DNA of 64,000 bases, taken from positions 41,688-105,687 of the forward strand of contig NZ_CAMAYF010000006.1 in NCBI RefSeq assembly GCF_945862485.1. The letters run 5' to 3'. Both the position numbers and the translations under genes were made by a program. The notes under the pieces are model-generated. The model was not told where the DNA came from. It saw only the letters and a list, made by a program, of their open reading frames with translations, and did no database searches. Source of the DNA: Sphingorhabdus sp. EL138. GTDB taxonomy: Bacteria > Pseudomonadota > Alphaproteobacteria > Sphingomonadales > Sphingomonadaceae. This document shows, piece after piece, positions 26,846 to 36,770 of this stretch (within the stretch, counting starts at the first letter, position 1; each line of letters begins with the position of its first letter).

Positions 26846-27073
26846 CTACTTGGCCCCGTATCCTTGGTGCGGCGCAGGAACTTTGCGCATGTCTAGTTCA
26901 CCCGTGGGTGGCCGGACTTGCGCGACCTATAGTCGCGCTAACCTCAACCCTCAAGCGGTCGATTTAATATTTTTAGCATTTAAATGCACCACTCTTCTAC
27001 CTATTTGCGTTGCAATCCGTTAAACCGGACATGCAAAAGACGACATTGGCCAACAAGGAAAATTCTCCCCATC

Positions 27074-27652
27074 ATGACTGAAGATGAAATACTGTCGGAA
27101 TTCCGTAGCGTCGACGCGCTGCTTGAAGGGCATTTCTTACTATCGTCCGGCCGGCATAGCGCTTATTATCTACAATGTGCGCGCCTGTTGATGAACGCCG
27201 AACGTGCGGGGCGCATTGCGCTTGCGATCAGCCAAAAAATGCCACGCGAAGTGCGTTCGGAGGTTCAGGCGGTCATTTCGCCCGCTATGGGCGGTATCAT
27301 CATCGGCCATGAAATGGGCCGTACGCTGGGTGTTGATGCCATGTTTGTGGAGCGCCCCGACGGCGTTTTTGGTTTGCGTCGTGGCTTTACGCTCGCGCCC
27401 GGCACCAAAGTCCTCATGGTTGAAGATGTTGTCACTACTGGCCTGTCTTCACGAGAAGCCATTGCCGCGATCGAAGCGGCTGGTGGCATTGTTATCGCCG
27501 CCGCATCTGTAGTGGATCGTTCGGCGGGCACTGTTGATCTGGGCGTGCCGTTCTACCCGCTGATCCAGTTGAACTTTCCGACCTACGCGTCCGATGAACT
27601 ACCGCCTGAGCTCGCCGCAACCGAAGCGGTAAAGCCCGGTAGCCGGAAGTGA
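27074..27652 (+). CDS. pyrE: Orotate phosphoribosyltransferase
   Basis: 192 residues. The PRPP-binding loop is '[18 protein letters not shown]' (about 112-129), and '[18 protein letters not shown]' holds the N-terminal orotate/PRPP contacts. It joins orotate and PRPP to give OMP in pyrimidine synthesis; its PRPP supplier prs is also in this window. The start is ATG 27074, where homology begins; an upstream in-frame ATG at 26984 adds residues with no family match. It is followed by pdxJ with a 4-nt overlap. Confidence 0.96.
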   Translation: MTEDEILSEFRSVDALLEGHFLLSSGRHSAYYLQCARLLMNAERAGRIALAISQKMPREVRSEVQAVISPAMGGIIIGHEMGRTLGVDAMFVERPDGVFGLRRGFTLAPGTKVLMVEDVVTTGLSSREAIAAIEAAGGIVIAAASVVDRSAGTVDLGVPFYPLIQLNFPTYASDELPPELAATEAVKPGSRK

Positions 27653-28395
27653 CTACGCAAGCGCCCACGCCACACCGCTTACGCTTGGGCGTGAACATCG
27701 ACCATGTCGCGACCATTCGCAATGCGCGCGGCGGCGTGCATCCCGATCCGATGCGGGCGGCGCACATGGTTGAGGCGGCTGGCGGTGATGGCATCACCGT
27801 ACATTTGCGTGAAGACCGCCGGCATATTCGCGACGCGGATCTAGACACAATTATGCGGGAAATCCGTTTGCCCATTAATTTGGAAATGGCGGCAACGGAT
27901 GAGATGCTTGATATTGCCCTTCGGCATAAACCCAATGCCGCGTGCATCGTTCCTGAACGGCGCGAGGAGCGGACGACCGAGGGCGGTTTGGACGCAGCTG
28001 GGCAGCATAATCAGCTCGCGCCCATCGTCACGCGGCTCACCGACGCGGGCATCAGGGTAAGCTTGTTCATTGAACCTGAAGCGCGCCAGATTGAAGCCGC
28101 TATGCGCCTGAAAGCAGATATCGTTGAATTCCACACGGGAAAATACGCCCATCTGGAAGGTGAGGAGCGCGAATTGGAGTTACGCCGGATTGCCGATGCT
28201 GCGGCTCTTGCGGCAAAGAACGGGATCGAGCCCCATGCGGGCCATGGGCTTACTTTTGATAATGTGCAGCCCATTGCCGCCATTCCGCAATTTGCCGAAC
28301 TGAACATCGGGCATTATCTCATCGGTGAGGCCATTTTCATTGGTTTGGAAGAAAGCGTGCGTAAAATGCGCGCGCTTATGGACCTTGCCCGATGA
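27649..28395 (+). CDS. pdxJ: Pyridoxine 5'-phosphate synthase
   Basis: 248 residues of the PdxJ TIM barrel: '[19 protein letters not shown]' at the N-terminus, '[16 protein letters not shown]', '[11 protein letters not shown]' and 'GHGLTFDNV' with the C-terminal '[14 protein letters not shown]' phosphate site. It condenses 1-deoxyxylulose 5-phosphate with 3-amino-2-oxopropyl phosphate to PNP, the last step of DXP-dependent vitamin B6 synthesis. The start is a GTG overlapping the pyrE stop (GTGA). Confidence 0.97.
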   Translation: MTTQAPTPHRLRLGVNIDHVATIRNARGGVHPDPMRAAHMVEAAGGDGITVHLREDRRHIRDADLDTIMREIRLPINLEMAATDEMLDIALRHKPNAACIVPERREERTTEGGLDAAGQHNQLAPIVTRLTDAGIRVSLFIEPEARQIEAAMRLKADIVEFHTGKYAHLEGEERELELRRIADAAALAAKNGIEPHAGHGLTFDNVQPIAAIPQFAELNIGHYLIGEAIFIGLEESVRKMRALMDLAR

Positions 28396-28802
28396 TCATT
28401 GGGCTGGGTTCCGACCTATGTAATATCGACCGCATCGCAAAGTCGATCGAGCGCTTTGGTGCGCGATTTGAAAATCGTGTTTTCACCGACGTAGAACGCG
28501 CCAAGGCGGCAAAGCGCCCATTTACCAAAGCGGGAACCTATGCGAAGCGCTTTGCCGCCAAGGAGGCCTTTTCAAAAGCCGTGGGAACCGGTTTCAGACA
28601 TGGCGTGTTTATGAAGGACATTGGCGTCGTCAATGGGCCTTCTGGTGCGCCGACCCTATCCCTGACAGGCGGTGCAAAAGCGCGGCTCGACGCAATGATT
28701 CCTTCAGGCTATGAAGCCCATATTCATGTGACACTGACCGATGACCATCCATGGGCACAGGCATTTGTCATTATAGAAGCGTTGAGATCGCAAAAGGCAT
28801 GA
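28392..28802 (+). CDS. acpS: Holo-[acyl-carrier-protein] synthase
   Basis: 136 residues with both AcpS signatures: '[19 protein letters not shown]' (the metal-binding Asp) and '[18 protein letters not shown]' (Glu and Lys for CoA binding). It attaches 4'-phosphopantetheine to ACP. The ATG overlaps the pdxJ stop (ATGA) and the end overlaps lepB the same way. The pdxJ-acpS-lepB order is common in alphaproteobacteria. Confidence 0.97.
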   Translation: MIIGLGSDLCNIDRIAKSIERFGARFENRVFTDVERAKAAKRPFTKAGTYAKRFAAKEAFSKAVGTGFRHGVFMKDIGVVNGPSGAPTLSLTGGAKARLDAMIPSGYEAHIHVTLTDDHPWAQAFVIIEALRSQKA

Positions 28803-29746
28803 CCAGTTTGACCACCGACGAAACCAGCACTTCGGCAACACCGCCAAAACCTGCACCTGAAAAGCAAGGCTGGGCCGCCGCAACTTGGGCGGAGATCAAA
28901 GGCATGTTCTGGCTTTTACTTGCCGTGCTTGCCTTCCACAGTTTCATTGCAAAGCCATTTTACATCCCGTCGATCTCGATGATGCCAACCTTGCTGGTGG
29001 GAGACCGGCTGTTCGTGAGCAAATATCCTTATGGATGGAGCCATGTGTCGCCGACGATACCGAATCCTGTTGCCATCTTCCGCTGGCTGGTGTTGCGCGA
29101 AGAGGTAGACACCTTGGCCGTGCCGTTGCCGGAGAGCAACACGCGCATCTGGGGCAAAATGCCGAAGCGCGGGGACATTGTCATATTGACGCCAAAGGGC
29201 AAATATCAAGACTGGATCAAGCGCGTTATTGGCTTGCCGGGTGATACCATCGCCTTGCGCGCGGGCCAGATTTTCCTGAATGGAAAGCCTGTGAAACAGG
29301 AAGCCCAGCCCGACCTGATCTTGCCAGTCGACGCCAACGGCCCTTGCAATGACTATGATTTTCCGGGCGCACTGAGGCGCGGTGATGACGGCGTGTTGAC
29401 CTGCCATTTGCCCATCATGCGCGAAACCCTACCCAACGGGGTACAATATGACACCATTGACGCGCGCAGGCGCGATACCGATGACATGGCGCCAGTGAAA
29501 ATCCCTGCCGGCCATGTTTTCCTGATGGGGGATAACCGCGATAACAGCTCCGACAGCCGCGTGGCAGCAGAGCTTGGCGGCCTTGGCGGCCCCGTATCTT
29601 GGGATCGCATCGGTGGCCGTGCCGAGATCATTACCTTCTCGGTTGATGGGAGTACGGGCCTAAATCCGGCAAGCTGGTTCAGCGCACTGCGCGGTGATCG
29701 CGCGGGCGACAGCTTGCGTCCTGAAAAGGTCGGCCAAGGTGAGTGA
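28799..29746 (+). CDS. lepB: Signal peptidase I
   Basis: 315 residues. One membrane helix ('[16 protein letters not shown]', about 36-51) precedes the catalytic Ser in '[19 protein letters not shown]' (Ser ~60). The catalytic Lys sits in '[11 protein letters not shown]' (Lys ~141), and '[11 protein letters not shown]' is box E. The protein cleaves signal peptides at the outer face of the inner membrane. The start at 28799 overlaps the acpS stop (ATGA). Relative to the usual lepB there is a long proline-rich N-terminal cytoplasmic segment. Confidence 0.97.
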   Translation: MTSLTTDETSTSATPPKPAPEKQGWAAATWAEIKGMFWLLLAVLAFHSFIAKPFYIPSISMMPTLLVGDRLFVSKYPYGWSHVSPTIPNPVAIFRWLVLREEVDTLAVPLPESNTRIWGKMPKRGDIVILTPKGKYQDWIKRVIGLPGDTIALRAGQIFLNGKPVKQEAQPDLILPVDANGPCNDYDFPGALRRGDDGVLTCHLPIMRETLPNGVQYDTIDARRRDTDDMAPVKIPAGHVFLMGDNRDNSSDSRVAAELGGLGGPVSWDRIGGRAEIITFSVDGSTGLNPASWFSALRGDRAGDSLRPEKVGQGE

Positions 29747-30866
29747 TGCCGCACCTCTTGCGCAAAGCAAGCCGCGCCGTGCGCGGAAAAAGCCTGCGGC
29801 AAAGGTGAACGACAGCTTTCGCGAAGAGGTTGGCCCAACCGAGCTGTACGACCCCCTCATTCGTTCCGAGATAAAGCGCGCTGCCGTATGGATTGGCATG
29901 GCCAGCCTGGTTGCTGCTGTCATCTGGCTTGCGCAGCCCATTCTTCTCATCATTGGCGGCATCGTTCTCGCCGCTATGTTCGACGGTGGCGCACGGCTTC
30001 TCGGCCGCATATTGCCTATCCCGCGTGGCTTTCGCCTGACGATTGTCGTTCTGGCTGTCTTTGGGTTTATGTATTGGACGTTTGTTTTCACAGGGTCGGA
30101 ATTGGCCGCGCAAGCCGCAAGCCTGCAGGCCATTGTCGAAACGCAAATAGAAAGAATCGGCATTCAACTTGAGGCCGCCGGATTCAACATTTCAGCCGAA
30201 GATGTGAAGGGCCTGGGTTCGCAGATTTTGAACTCTGTGGGCCGCGTCACGGAAGCGGTGTCGTCTGTGGTAGGCACGGTTACAAACCTTGCGATGATGC
30301 TGGTTCTCGGCATCTTTATCGCAGCCGAGCCCCGCTTATATGAACGCGGTGTCGCGTGGATGCTCCCATTGGCCGAGCGTGCGCATTTTTATGGCACCGC
30401 CGAAAAAATGGGCAGCGTCCTGCGTCGCCTGATGGCGGGTCGTCTGCTGGGCATGGCGGTTGAAGGCGTAGGTACATGGGCGTTACTCAGCCTTGGTGGC
30501 GTGCCGATGGCGGCGTTGCTGGGTGTGCTCACCGGCCTGCTCGCATTCTTGCCCAATATCGGCGCAATCGTATCCGGGGCCCTTATTATCCTCGTTGGAT
30601 TTTCTGCCGGGGTTGATGTCGGACTCTACGCCATTTTCGTGTATTTCGTCGTGCAGACGGTGGACGGTTATTTAATCGTCCCCATGGTCGCAAAACGTGC
30701 GGTCGATTTGGCCCCTGCTTTAGTGCTCGGCGCGCAGATCCTTTTCGGTGCGTTGTTCGGCATTTTGGGGCTTGCACTGGCCGACCCCATCATCGCAATG
30801 ATCAAGGTCGCTCTGGAGCGGCAATCGGAACGTAATGAAGCGCGTGGTATCCGCGAAGGGCCGTGA
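29739..30866 (+). CDS. AI-2E (PerM/TqsA) family transporter
   Basis: 375 residues from GTG 29739, eight nucleotides inside the end of lepB. A Lys/Arg/Ala-rich N-terminus is followed by about eight hydrophobic segments in the family pattern: two early pairs, a long amphipathic middle (about 125-190) and the conserved C-terminal 'LAFLPNIGAIVSGALIIL', 'GYLIVPMVAKRAVDLAP' and 'GLALADPIIAMIKV'. The family includes the AI-2 exporter TqsA and Na+/H+ antiporter-like members, so the name does not prove quorum-signal export. Longer starts overlap lepB without homology. Confidence 0.85.
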   Translation: MSDAAPLAQSKPRRARKKPAAKVNDSFREEVGPTELYDPLIRSEIKRAAVWIGMASLVAAVIWLAQPILLIIGGIVLAAMFDGGARLLGRILPIPRGFRLTIVVLAVFGFMYWTFVFTGSELAAQAASLQAIVETQIERIGIQLEAAGFNISAEDVKGLGSQILNSVGRVTEAVSSVVGTVTNLAMMLVLGIFIAAEPRLYERGVAWMLPLAERAHFYGTAEKMGSVLRRLMAGRLLGMAVEGVGTWALLSLGGVPMAALLGVLTGLLAFLPNIGAIVSGALIILVGFSAGVDVGLYAIFVYFVVQTVDGYLIVPMVAKRAVDLAPALVLGAQILFGALFGILGLALADPIIAMIKVALERQSERNEARGIREGP

Positions 30867-30876
30867 TCAAAAGCCC

Positions 30877-31146
30877 ATGTTGCTGACCATCTGCTTTCTA
30901 TTGGGCATCGCCAATTTTTATATGCACAAAGCGGTGGCGGAATCTGGGCATCCTTATGTCGAAGAGACCAAGCGCTATTTCCGCGGGCATATTGGTCCTT
31001 ATGGAAGCTACGCCATTGAACTGGCCTTGCTCATCGGCGCCATGTGGTTGGCCAATGCTGAATCCTTGGCAGTATCGCTCCTCTACGCCGCCTACACGGC
31101 CATAAACGGCGTTGCGACTTGGGTGTTGCTGTCAAACAAGGCGTGA
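30877..31146 (+). CDS. Small integral membrane protein, unknown function
   Basis: 89 residues from ATG 30877 (103 if the ATG at 30835, which overlaps the preceding gene, is used). Hydrophobic segments lie at 'MLLTICFLLGIANFYMH', 'YGSYAIELALLIGAMWLA' and 'SLLYAAYTAINGVATWVLL', giving about three spans with the conserved-looking 'YVEETKRYFRGHIGPYG' between them. No family recognised. It is the last gene of the pyrE-lepB run and 41 nt before the ABC exporter. No clear ribosome-binding site distinguishes the two starts. Confidence 0.65.
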   Translation: MLLTICFLLGIANFYMHKAVAESGHPYVEETKRYFRGHIGPYGSYAIELALLIGAMWLANAESLAVSLLYAAYTAINGVATWVLLSNKA

Positions 31147-31187
31147 TGGGCCTTTGTGCTTTGCGATAAAATAACTATACGACCCCA

Positions 31188-32999
31188 GTGCCGCCATTAG
31201 CTCCCACCAACGATGCCAAGCCAGATTTCGCCGTCATGCGGCGATTTTTGCCCTATTTATGGCCGAAGAACGAAGCGGGTTTGCGCGTCCGCATTGTCTT
31301 TGCCCTGCTGCTGGTGGTTATCTCAAAACTCATCCAGCTCAGCATGGCATGGCTCTACGGCCAAGCGATCGACCGCATGGTGCCGGGCATGGAAGACGGT
31401 GTCGCCATCGCTATCGCCTTGGTCGCCGCTTATGCCGGCGCGCGTTTTGGCGGGGTGTTGTTCGACAATTTGCGCAACGTCGTCTTTGAACGTGTCGGCC
31501 AAGAAGCCACGCGCCGTCTGGCCGAAAATGTCTTCAGCCATTTGCATAATCTGTCGATGCGGTTCCACATGAACCGCCGCACCGGTGCGGTCACAAAGGT
31601 GATTGAACGCGGTACCAAGAGCATCGACATCATGCTCTATTTCCTGTTGTTCAACATCGCACCTACCTTGCTGGAGCTGTTTTTAGTCTCCGTATATTTC
31701 AAGATTTCATTTGGCTGGGGCATGGTCATTGCGACGCTGATCATGGTCGTCAGCTACATTGTTTACACGACCCTGATCACCAACTGGCGCAACAAATTGC
31801 GCGAGGAAATGAACGAACTCGACACGCAGACCGTGGCCAAGTCTGTCGACAGCCTGTTGAACTATGAAACGGTCAAATATTTCAACGCGGAAGAGCGCGA
31901 GGCCCGCCGCTATGCTGAGGTCGTGCGCCATTATGCGAATGCCGCCGTCAAATCGGAAAACTCTCTTGCCGCGCTGAATATCGGGCAGTCGTTGATCACC
32001 AACCTAATGATGGCTGGCGCCATGGGCTATGTCGTTTGGGGCTGGTCCCGCGGGCAATTTACCACAGGCGATGTGGTGACGGTGAACACGTTATTGGCAC
32101 AGCTTTTTCGGCCATTGGACATGTTGGGCATGGTCTATCGCACAATACGCCAGGGCCTCACTGACATGGCCGCGATGTTTGAACTGATCGATACGCCCGC
32201 CGAAATCACCGACAAGCCCAATGCGCCTGCGCTTGCGGTCCATGGCGGCGCGGTGGTGTTTGATGATGTGTATTTTGCCTATGACGCCGAACGGCAAATA
32301 TTAAACGGCGTCAGCTTCGACATAAAGCCCGGCCAAACGCTGGCCGTGGTCGGCCCATCGGGTGCGGGCAAGTCGACCATCGCGCGTTTGCTCTATCGTT
32401 TTTACGATATCACCGGCGGTCGTATCACCATCGATGGGCAGGATGTACGCGCCGTGACGCAGTCCAGCCTACGCAGTTCCATCGGCATCGTTCCGCAGGA
32501 TACCGTTTTGTTCAACGACACCATCGGCTACAATATCGGCTATGGCCGCGAAGGCGCCAATCAGGCAGAAATCGAAGAGGCCGCGCGCGGGGCGTCGATC
32601 CACGGCTTCATTGAATCGTTGCCTGAACAATATGCCGCTAAAGTGGGTGAGCGCGGGTTAAAGCTATCCGGCGGCGAAAAGCAGCGCGTGGCCATTGCCC
32701 GTACCTTGCTGAAAAACCCGCCTTTGTTGATCTTGGATGAAGCGACCAGCGCCTTAGACAGCCGAACCGAGTCGGAAATTCAGGCCACGCTGGAGCGCAT
32801 TTCGGAACGCCGCACCACCATCATCATCGCGCACCGGTTATCGACCGTGGTGAACGCGGATCAGATCATTGTGCTGGAGGCAGGTCGCGTGGCGGAGAAG
32901 GGAACCCATCTGCAACTTCTGCGCAAAAATGGCCTTTATGCCGACATGTGGGCACGCCAGCAAAATGAAGCCGAGGCAGAGGCCATTCCCGCCGCGTAA
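31188..32999 (+). CDS. Atm1-type ABC exporter (fused permease and ATPase)
   Basis: 603 residues. The N-terminal ~320 residues form a six-helix exporter domain with 'MRFHMNRRTGAVTKVIERG' and 'KSVDSLLNYETVKYFNAEE', a signature of the ABCB7/Atm1/HMT group. The ATPase part has Walker A 'GPSGAGKSTIARLLYRFYD', signature 'LSGGEKQRVAIAR', and Walker B 'LLILDEATSALDS'. Bacterial Atm1 homologues export glutathione conjugates and metal-glutathione complexes, protecting against heavy metals. It works as a homodimer. The start is GTG 31188; the first residues are poorly conserved. Confidence 0.92.
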   Translation: MPPLAPTNDAKPDFAVMRRFLPYLWPKNEAGLRVRIVFALLLVVISKLIQLSMAWLYGQAIDRMVPGMEDGVAIAIALVAAYAGARFGGVLFDNLRNVVFERVGQEATRRLAENVFSHLHNLSMRFHMNRRTGAVTKVIERGTKSIDIMLYFLLFNIAPTLLELFLVSVYFKISFGWGMVIATLIMVVSYIVYTTLITNWRNKLREEMNELDTQTVAKSVDSLLNYETVKYFNAEEREARRYAEVVRHYANAAVKSENSLAALNIGQSLITNLMMAGAMGYVVWGWSRGQFTTGDVVTVNTLLAQLFRPLDMLGMVYRTIRQGLTDMAAMFELIDTPAEITDKPNAPALAVHGGAVVFDDVYFAYDAERQILNGVSFDIKPGQTLAVVGPSGAGKSTIARLLYRFYDITGGRITIDGQDVRAVTQSSLRSSIGIVPQDTVLFNDTIGYNIGYGREGANQAEIEEAARGASIHGFIESLPEQYAAKVGERGLKLSGGEKQRVAIARTLLKNPPLLILDEATSALDSRTESEIQATLERISERRTTIIIAHRLSTVVNADQIIVLEAGRVAEKGTHLQLLRKNGLYADMWARQQNEAEAEAIPAA

Positions 33000-33081
33000 A
33001 ATCACGCGCTATCCACAAGCGTCTTGAATCAAAGGCATGTGCGCTCTGTCATTGGCCCTTGGGGCACGCTAGGGCATTCTA

Positions 33082-34848
33082 ATGGCCTCCGTCGCTCCTC
33101 CCCAAACGCCAGCCGACGTTTTGCACAGCTTGTTCGGCTTCGCTGGCTTTCGCGGGCAGCAGGAACAGGTGGTGACGCGCGTTCTCGCGGGTCGGCGGAC
33201 GCTCGCGATCATGCCAACGGGCGCGGGCAAATCGCTCTGCTATCAATTGCCCGCCGTGATCATGGATGGCACCTGCATCGTCATATCCCCACTGATTGCG
33301 CTCATGCATGACCAGATGCGCGCCGCCGATGCCGTGGGTATCCGCGCCGCAACATTGACCTCCGCCGACGACAACCGCGCCGAAACCATATCACGGTTCC
33401 GTTCCGGCAATCTCGATCTCTTATACGTCGCGCCAGAACGGGCATCGGGGCAAGAATTTCGCAGCCTGCTCCGTGAGACCAAAATTTCCCTGTTCGCGAT
33501 TGATGAGGCGCATTGTGTGTCCGAATGGGGCCATGATTTCCGCCCCGATTATCGTTTGCTGCGGCCCTTGCTGGATGACTTTGCCCATGTACCGCGCCTC
33601 GCGCTAACCGCCACCGCCGACACGCACACACGCGATGATATTGCCGAACAATTGGGTATTCCCAAGGACGGCGTAATGGTGGCGGGTTTTGACCGGCCCA
33701 ACATCCGCTACATCGCGGAAGCCAGCGCGAACAGCGGTATCGCGGCATTGGTAAAGGGCTTGCAGGGTGCAGGCATTGTCTACACTCAAACCCGCGACCG
33801 CACCGAAAAAATCGCCGCGCAGATTGCGGAGACGGGCCGCAGGGTGCTCTATTATCATGCCGGTATGGAGCCACAGACCCGCGCCCGTGCGCAGGCCGAA
33901 TTTGTGTCCTCCGAAGATATGGTCATGGTTGCAACGGTCGCGTTCGGCATGGGCATCGACAAGCCCGATGTGCGCTTTGTCGTGCATGCGGGCCTACCGA
34001 AATCTATTGAATCTTATTATCAGGAAAGCGGCCGGGCGGGGCGCGATGGGGATCCGGCGGTCGCGCACATGCTGTGGTCGGCAGGTGACTTCACCCGCGC
34101 GCGTGGTCGCTTGAGCGAGTTGGCGCCGGAGCGGCGTGAGGCCGAATTGGCGCGCGTGGCTGCCTTGGCGCATTTGGTCGAAACCCCCGGCTGCCGCCGC
34201 GCGGTGTTGCTGCGCCATTTTGGCGAAAGCCCGCCTGAATCCTGCGGCAATTGTGACAATTGCCTGCATGCGCCCGATGTGCATGACGCGACCGAGCTGT
34301 CCCGTAAATTGCTCTCCGCCGCGTATCGGACGGGTCAAAGATTTGGCATGGGGCATTTGGAAAAGGTCCTGACAGGCAATAAAGACGAGCGGATTACCCA
34401 GTTCGGGCATGACGAGCTTTCGGTATTTGGCATAGTGTCCCGCGACGAGGCCGCGATGCTAAAACCCTTGTCCCGTGCACTGCAAGCGCGCGGCGCGTTG
34501 GTCGCCAACGAACATGGCGGCCTGAAACTTGGCGGCGATGCCCGCATTATTATGCGCGGCGATCAAAAAATTGAAATCGCTGTGGTGAAACCCGGCAACA
34601 CACGCCGCGCTGGTCGTCCCGACAACCCCATTGGCAATCCGTTGTTTGAAGCCTTGCGGGCCAAACGCCGGACATTGGCCGAAAATGTTGGTGTGCCACC
34701 TTATGTCATTTTCCACGACGCGACCTTGCGCGAAATGGCGCTGACCCGGCCAGCCGATATCCGTGCCTTGGGCCGGATCAGCGGTGTCGGTGCGCGCAAG
34801 CTGGAGGCCTATGGCGAAGAATTTTTGTCAGTAATTGCGGAATTTTAG
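33082..34848 (+). CDS. recQ: ATP-dependent DNA helicase RecQ
   Basis: 588 residues. Helicase motifs: Walker A '[14 protein letters not shown]', DEAH box '[16 protein letters not shown]', and '[10 protein letters not shown]' (motif VI). The RQC zinc site is '[11 protein letters not shown]' with 'CGNCDNC'. A C-terminal HRDC domain ends at '[19 protein letters not shown]'. RecQ unwinds DNA 3'-5' in recombination and replication-fork repair. The ATG at 33082 is the first in-frame start consistent with the family. Confidence 0.97.
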   Translation: MASVAPPQTPADVLHSLFGFAGFRGQQEQVVTRVLAGRRTLAIMPTGAGKSLCYQLPAVIMDGTCIVISPLIALMHDQMRAADAVGIRAATLTSADDNRAETISRFRSGNLDLLYVAPERASGQEFRSLLRETKISLFAIDEAHCVSEWGHDFRPDYRLLRPLLDDFAHVPRLALTATADTHTRDDIAEQLGIPKDGVMVAGFDRPNIRYIAEASANSGIAALVKGLQGAGIVYTQTRDRTEKIAAQIAETGRRVLYYHAGMEPQTRARAQAEFVSSEDMVMVATVAFGMGIDKPDVRFVVHAGLPKSIESYYQESGRAGRDGDPAVAHMLWSAGDFTRARGRLSELAPERREAELARVAALAHLVETPGCRRAVLLRHFGESPPESCGNCDNCLHAPDVHDATELSRKLLSAAYRTGQRFGMGHLEKVLTGNKDERITQFGHDELSVFGIVSRDEAAMLKPLSRALQARGALVANEHGGLKLGGDARIIMRGDQKIEIAVVKPGNTRRAGRPDNPIGNPLFEALRAKRRTLAENVGVPPYVIFHDATLREMALTRPADIRALGRISGVGARKLEAYGEEFLSVIAEF

Positions 34849-34954
34849 GACCGAAGTTTATCGCTGCATTGTCCTTCCTTGTTATCGATTGCGGATTAAA
34901 ATATGGCGGGTAAAATGTCGTCTGCTATAGCGATTTTATAACAGGATTTTTCAG

Positions 34955-35386
34955 ATGTTTCGCCAACTCACAGACCGCATCTTTGTCGCCCCGCAAATTA
35001 CAGTTGGCGACGTGATGGACGCTGCGCAAGCAGGCGTAACACTTATCATCAACAACCGCCCCGAAGATGAATCCGCCGATCAAACGTCCGGTACAGAGAT
35101 TGAAACCGCCGCGCGGGCCGCTGGGTTGGATTATGTCGCCATTCCAGTTACCCATGCTGGCTTTGCCGAATGGCAAGTGACCGCCATGGCGGATGCGCTG
35201 GCAAAGGCCGACGGCAAAATCCTCGCTTATTGCCGTTCTGGCACGCGCTCGACATTGCTTTGGGCTTTGGCGCAGGCGTCCAAGGGCGAACATCCTGCTG
35301 TGTTGGCGGAAAAAGCCGCGGATGCTGGTTATGATTTAACGCCCGTGACCGCGATGATGGACATGCTGCGCGGGCGCGCTGCGTGA
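34955..35386 (+). CDS. TIGR01244/DUF442 family phosphatase-like (sulfur transferase-like) protein
   Basis: 143 residues with the DUF442 pattern 'FVAPQITVGDVMDAAQAGV', 'IINNRPEDES', and the Cys-loop 'YCRSGTRSTLLWA' (CX5R, Cys ~91). The fold is that of cysteine phosphatases; members are fused to or neighbour Blh-type hydrolases and may act on persulfides or sulfur species. It overlaps the next gene by 4 nt (GTGA), so it shares an operon with the small protein and the sterol desaturase-like enzyme. Confidence 0.85.
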   Translation: MFRQLTDRIFVAPQITVGDVMDAAQAGVTLIINNRPEDESADQTSGTEIETAARAAGLDYVAIPVTHAGFAEWQVTAMADALAKADGKILAYCRSGTRSTLLWALAQASKGEHPAVLAEKAADAGYDLTPVTAMMDMLRGRAA

Positions 35387-35799
35387 CAGCAGAATTGCTC
35401 AAGCTGGCGGGGTCGATCGCCGCGATTATGTTCATCGCGTGGCTTGCGCGATACTGGAAACTCGGCGGCGACGTCCGCATCCGCAGCGAAGAGCAAGCAC
35501 GCGAAATTGCGCAAGAGACACTATGCGGGTTCAATCCGGTGGAGATCGCCCTTGATAAAGCGGGCATGGCCGCCTTGATGCGCGATGCCGATGGTCGGCA
35601 CCTTTTGATACGGCGGCATGGCGTGCAATGGGCCGGGCGGTTGCTAGATCATCATAATGAAGCACGGCTTGACCAAAATTTCCTCACCGTTGGCACGGGC
35701 GAAAAAACCTTTGGCTCGGTGACACTGAATCTGGGTGCGCAAGCATCGCGTTGGGCGGCTGGCCTGCGCCATTTGAATATAGGACGCCCACATGCCTGA
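35383..35799 (+). CDS. Conserved hypothetical protein, N-terminal membrane anchor
   Basis: 138 residues from GTG 35383. One hydrophobic segment ('LAGSIAAIMFIAWLARYW') anchors a soluble part containing 'EEQAREIAQETLCGFNPVEIALD', 'DADGRHLLIRRHGVQWAG' and 'FGSVTLNLGAQASRWAAGL'. I do not recognise a family. Its overlaps of 4 nt with the DUF442 gene and 8 nt with the sterol desaturase gene suggest a linked function, possibly a membrane-lipid modifying unit, though that is inference. Confidence 0.75.
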   Translation: MTAELLKLAGSIAAIMFIAWLARYWKLGGDVRIRSEEQAREIAQETLCGFNPVEIALDKAGMAALMRDADGRHLLIRRHGVQWAGRLLDHHNEARLDQNFLTVGTGEKTFGSVTLNLGAQASRWAAGLRHLNIGRPHA

Positions 35800-36703
35800 A
35801 TTGTTCAGCCCCATTGATTATGCGGTCCCGGCATTCATCATCCTGATCGTCGCAGAGATGTTGTGGGCGCGGCGGCGCGCCCCAGAAAAATATGAACCCC
35901 GCGATACGATGACATCACTTGCCTTGGGCACAGGCAGCACCGTTGCGGGCGCATTGACGGGCGCGTTTGTGTTCAGCCTTGCCATGTGGATATACGAACA
36001 TCGCTTTTTCGATATCGGCTGGGTCTGGTGGGCGTGGCCTCTATGCTTTGTGCTCGATGATCTTGCATATTATTGGGCGCATCGTTCGGGGCACCGCGTG
36101 CGCTGGTTCTGGGCAAGCCATGTGAACCATCACAGTAGCCAACATTATAATCTATCAACCGCGCTGCGCCAAACATGGACGGGCTTTATCGCGCTTGGTT
36201 TTATCTTCCGGATACCTTTGGCATTTTTGGGCTTCCATCCCGCGATGCTGTTGTTCGTCGGCGCGTTCAATCTCATTTATCAATTTTGGATCCACACCGA
36301 GACCATTGGCAAATTCCCGCGCTGGATCGAATATGTCATGAACACGCCCAGCCATCACCGCGTCCATCACGCGACCAATCCGCGCTATCTGGACCGCAAT
36401 TATGCCGGGACATTCATCATCTGGGACCGCATCTTCGGGACCTTTACGGAGGAAGTCGAGAGCGAAAAAATCCGCTATGGGATCGTCAAGCAATTGGGCA
36501 CGTTCAACCTGTTGTGGAGTGTGTTTCATGAATGGATCGGTATCGCGCAGGACCTATGGTCGGCACCATGGCGGCATAAATTTTCCTATCTGTGGCGCCC
36601 GCCGGGCTGGAGCCATGATGGCAGGCGGGACACGTCGGACAGCATTCGGGCGCAATGGCTGGAGAGCCAGAAAGCCAAGGCTGACCCGACTGTGAACGCA
36701 TAG
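35792..36703 (+). CDS. Sterol desaturase/fatty acid hydroxylase family protein
   Basis: 303 residues of the membrane di-iron hydroxylase family. About four hydrophobic segments surround the eight-His pattern: 'AHRSGH' and 'SHVNHHS', then 'NTPSHHRVHHATN'. The family introduces hydroxyl groups or double bonds into lipids, carotenoids or sterols; carotenoid or fatty acid hydroxylation is most plausible in a sphingomonad. AGGA precedes the ATG, which lies inside the end of the preceding gene. Confidence 0.88.
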   Translation: MPELFSPIDYAVPAFIILIVAEMLWARRRAPEKYEPRDTMTSLALGTGSTVAGALTGAFVFSLAMWIYEHRFFDIGWVWWAWPLCFVLDDLAYYWAHRSGHRVRWFWASHVNHHSSQHYNLSTALRQTWTGFIALGFIFRIPLAFLGFHPAMLLFVGAFNLIYQFWIHTETIGKFPRWIEYVMNTPSHHRVHHATNPRYLDRNYAGTFIIWDRIFGTFTEEVESEKIRYGIVKQLGTFNLLWSVFHEWIGIAQDLWSAPWRHKFSYLWRPPGWSHDGRRDTSDSIRAQWLESQKAKADPTVNA

Positions 36704-36743
36704 CCTATTTACACCCTTGCCAGTAATTAGTCGTCCGCTTAAA

Positions 36744-36759
36744 CCTCTTCGCGAAGAGG
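36744..36759 (+). repeat. Perfect 16-nt palindrome at the ribosome-binding site of the GMC oxidoreductase
   Basis: CCTCTTCGCGAAGAGG is perfectly self-complementary (8+8). Its right arm contains GAGG, the best Shine-Dalgarno match, 11 nt before the ATG at 36771. It could be an operator or an RNA hairpin that hides the ribosome-binding site. Confidence 0.5.
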
Positions 36760-36770
36760 GAGCAGGCGAT

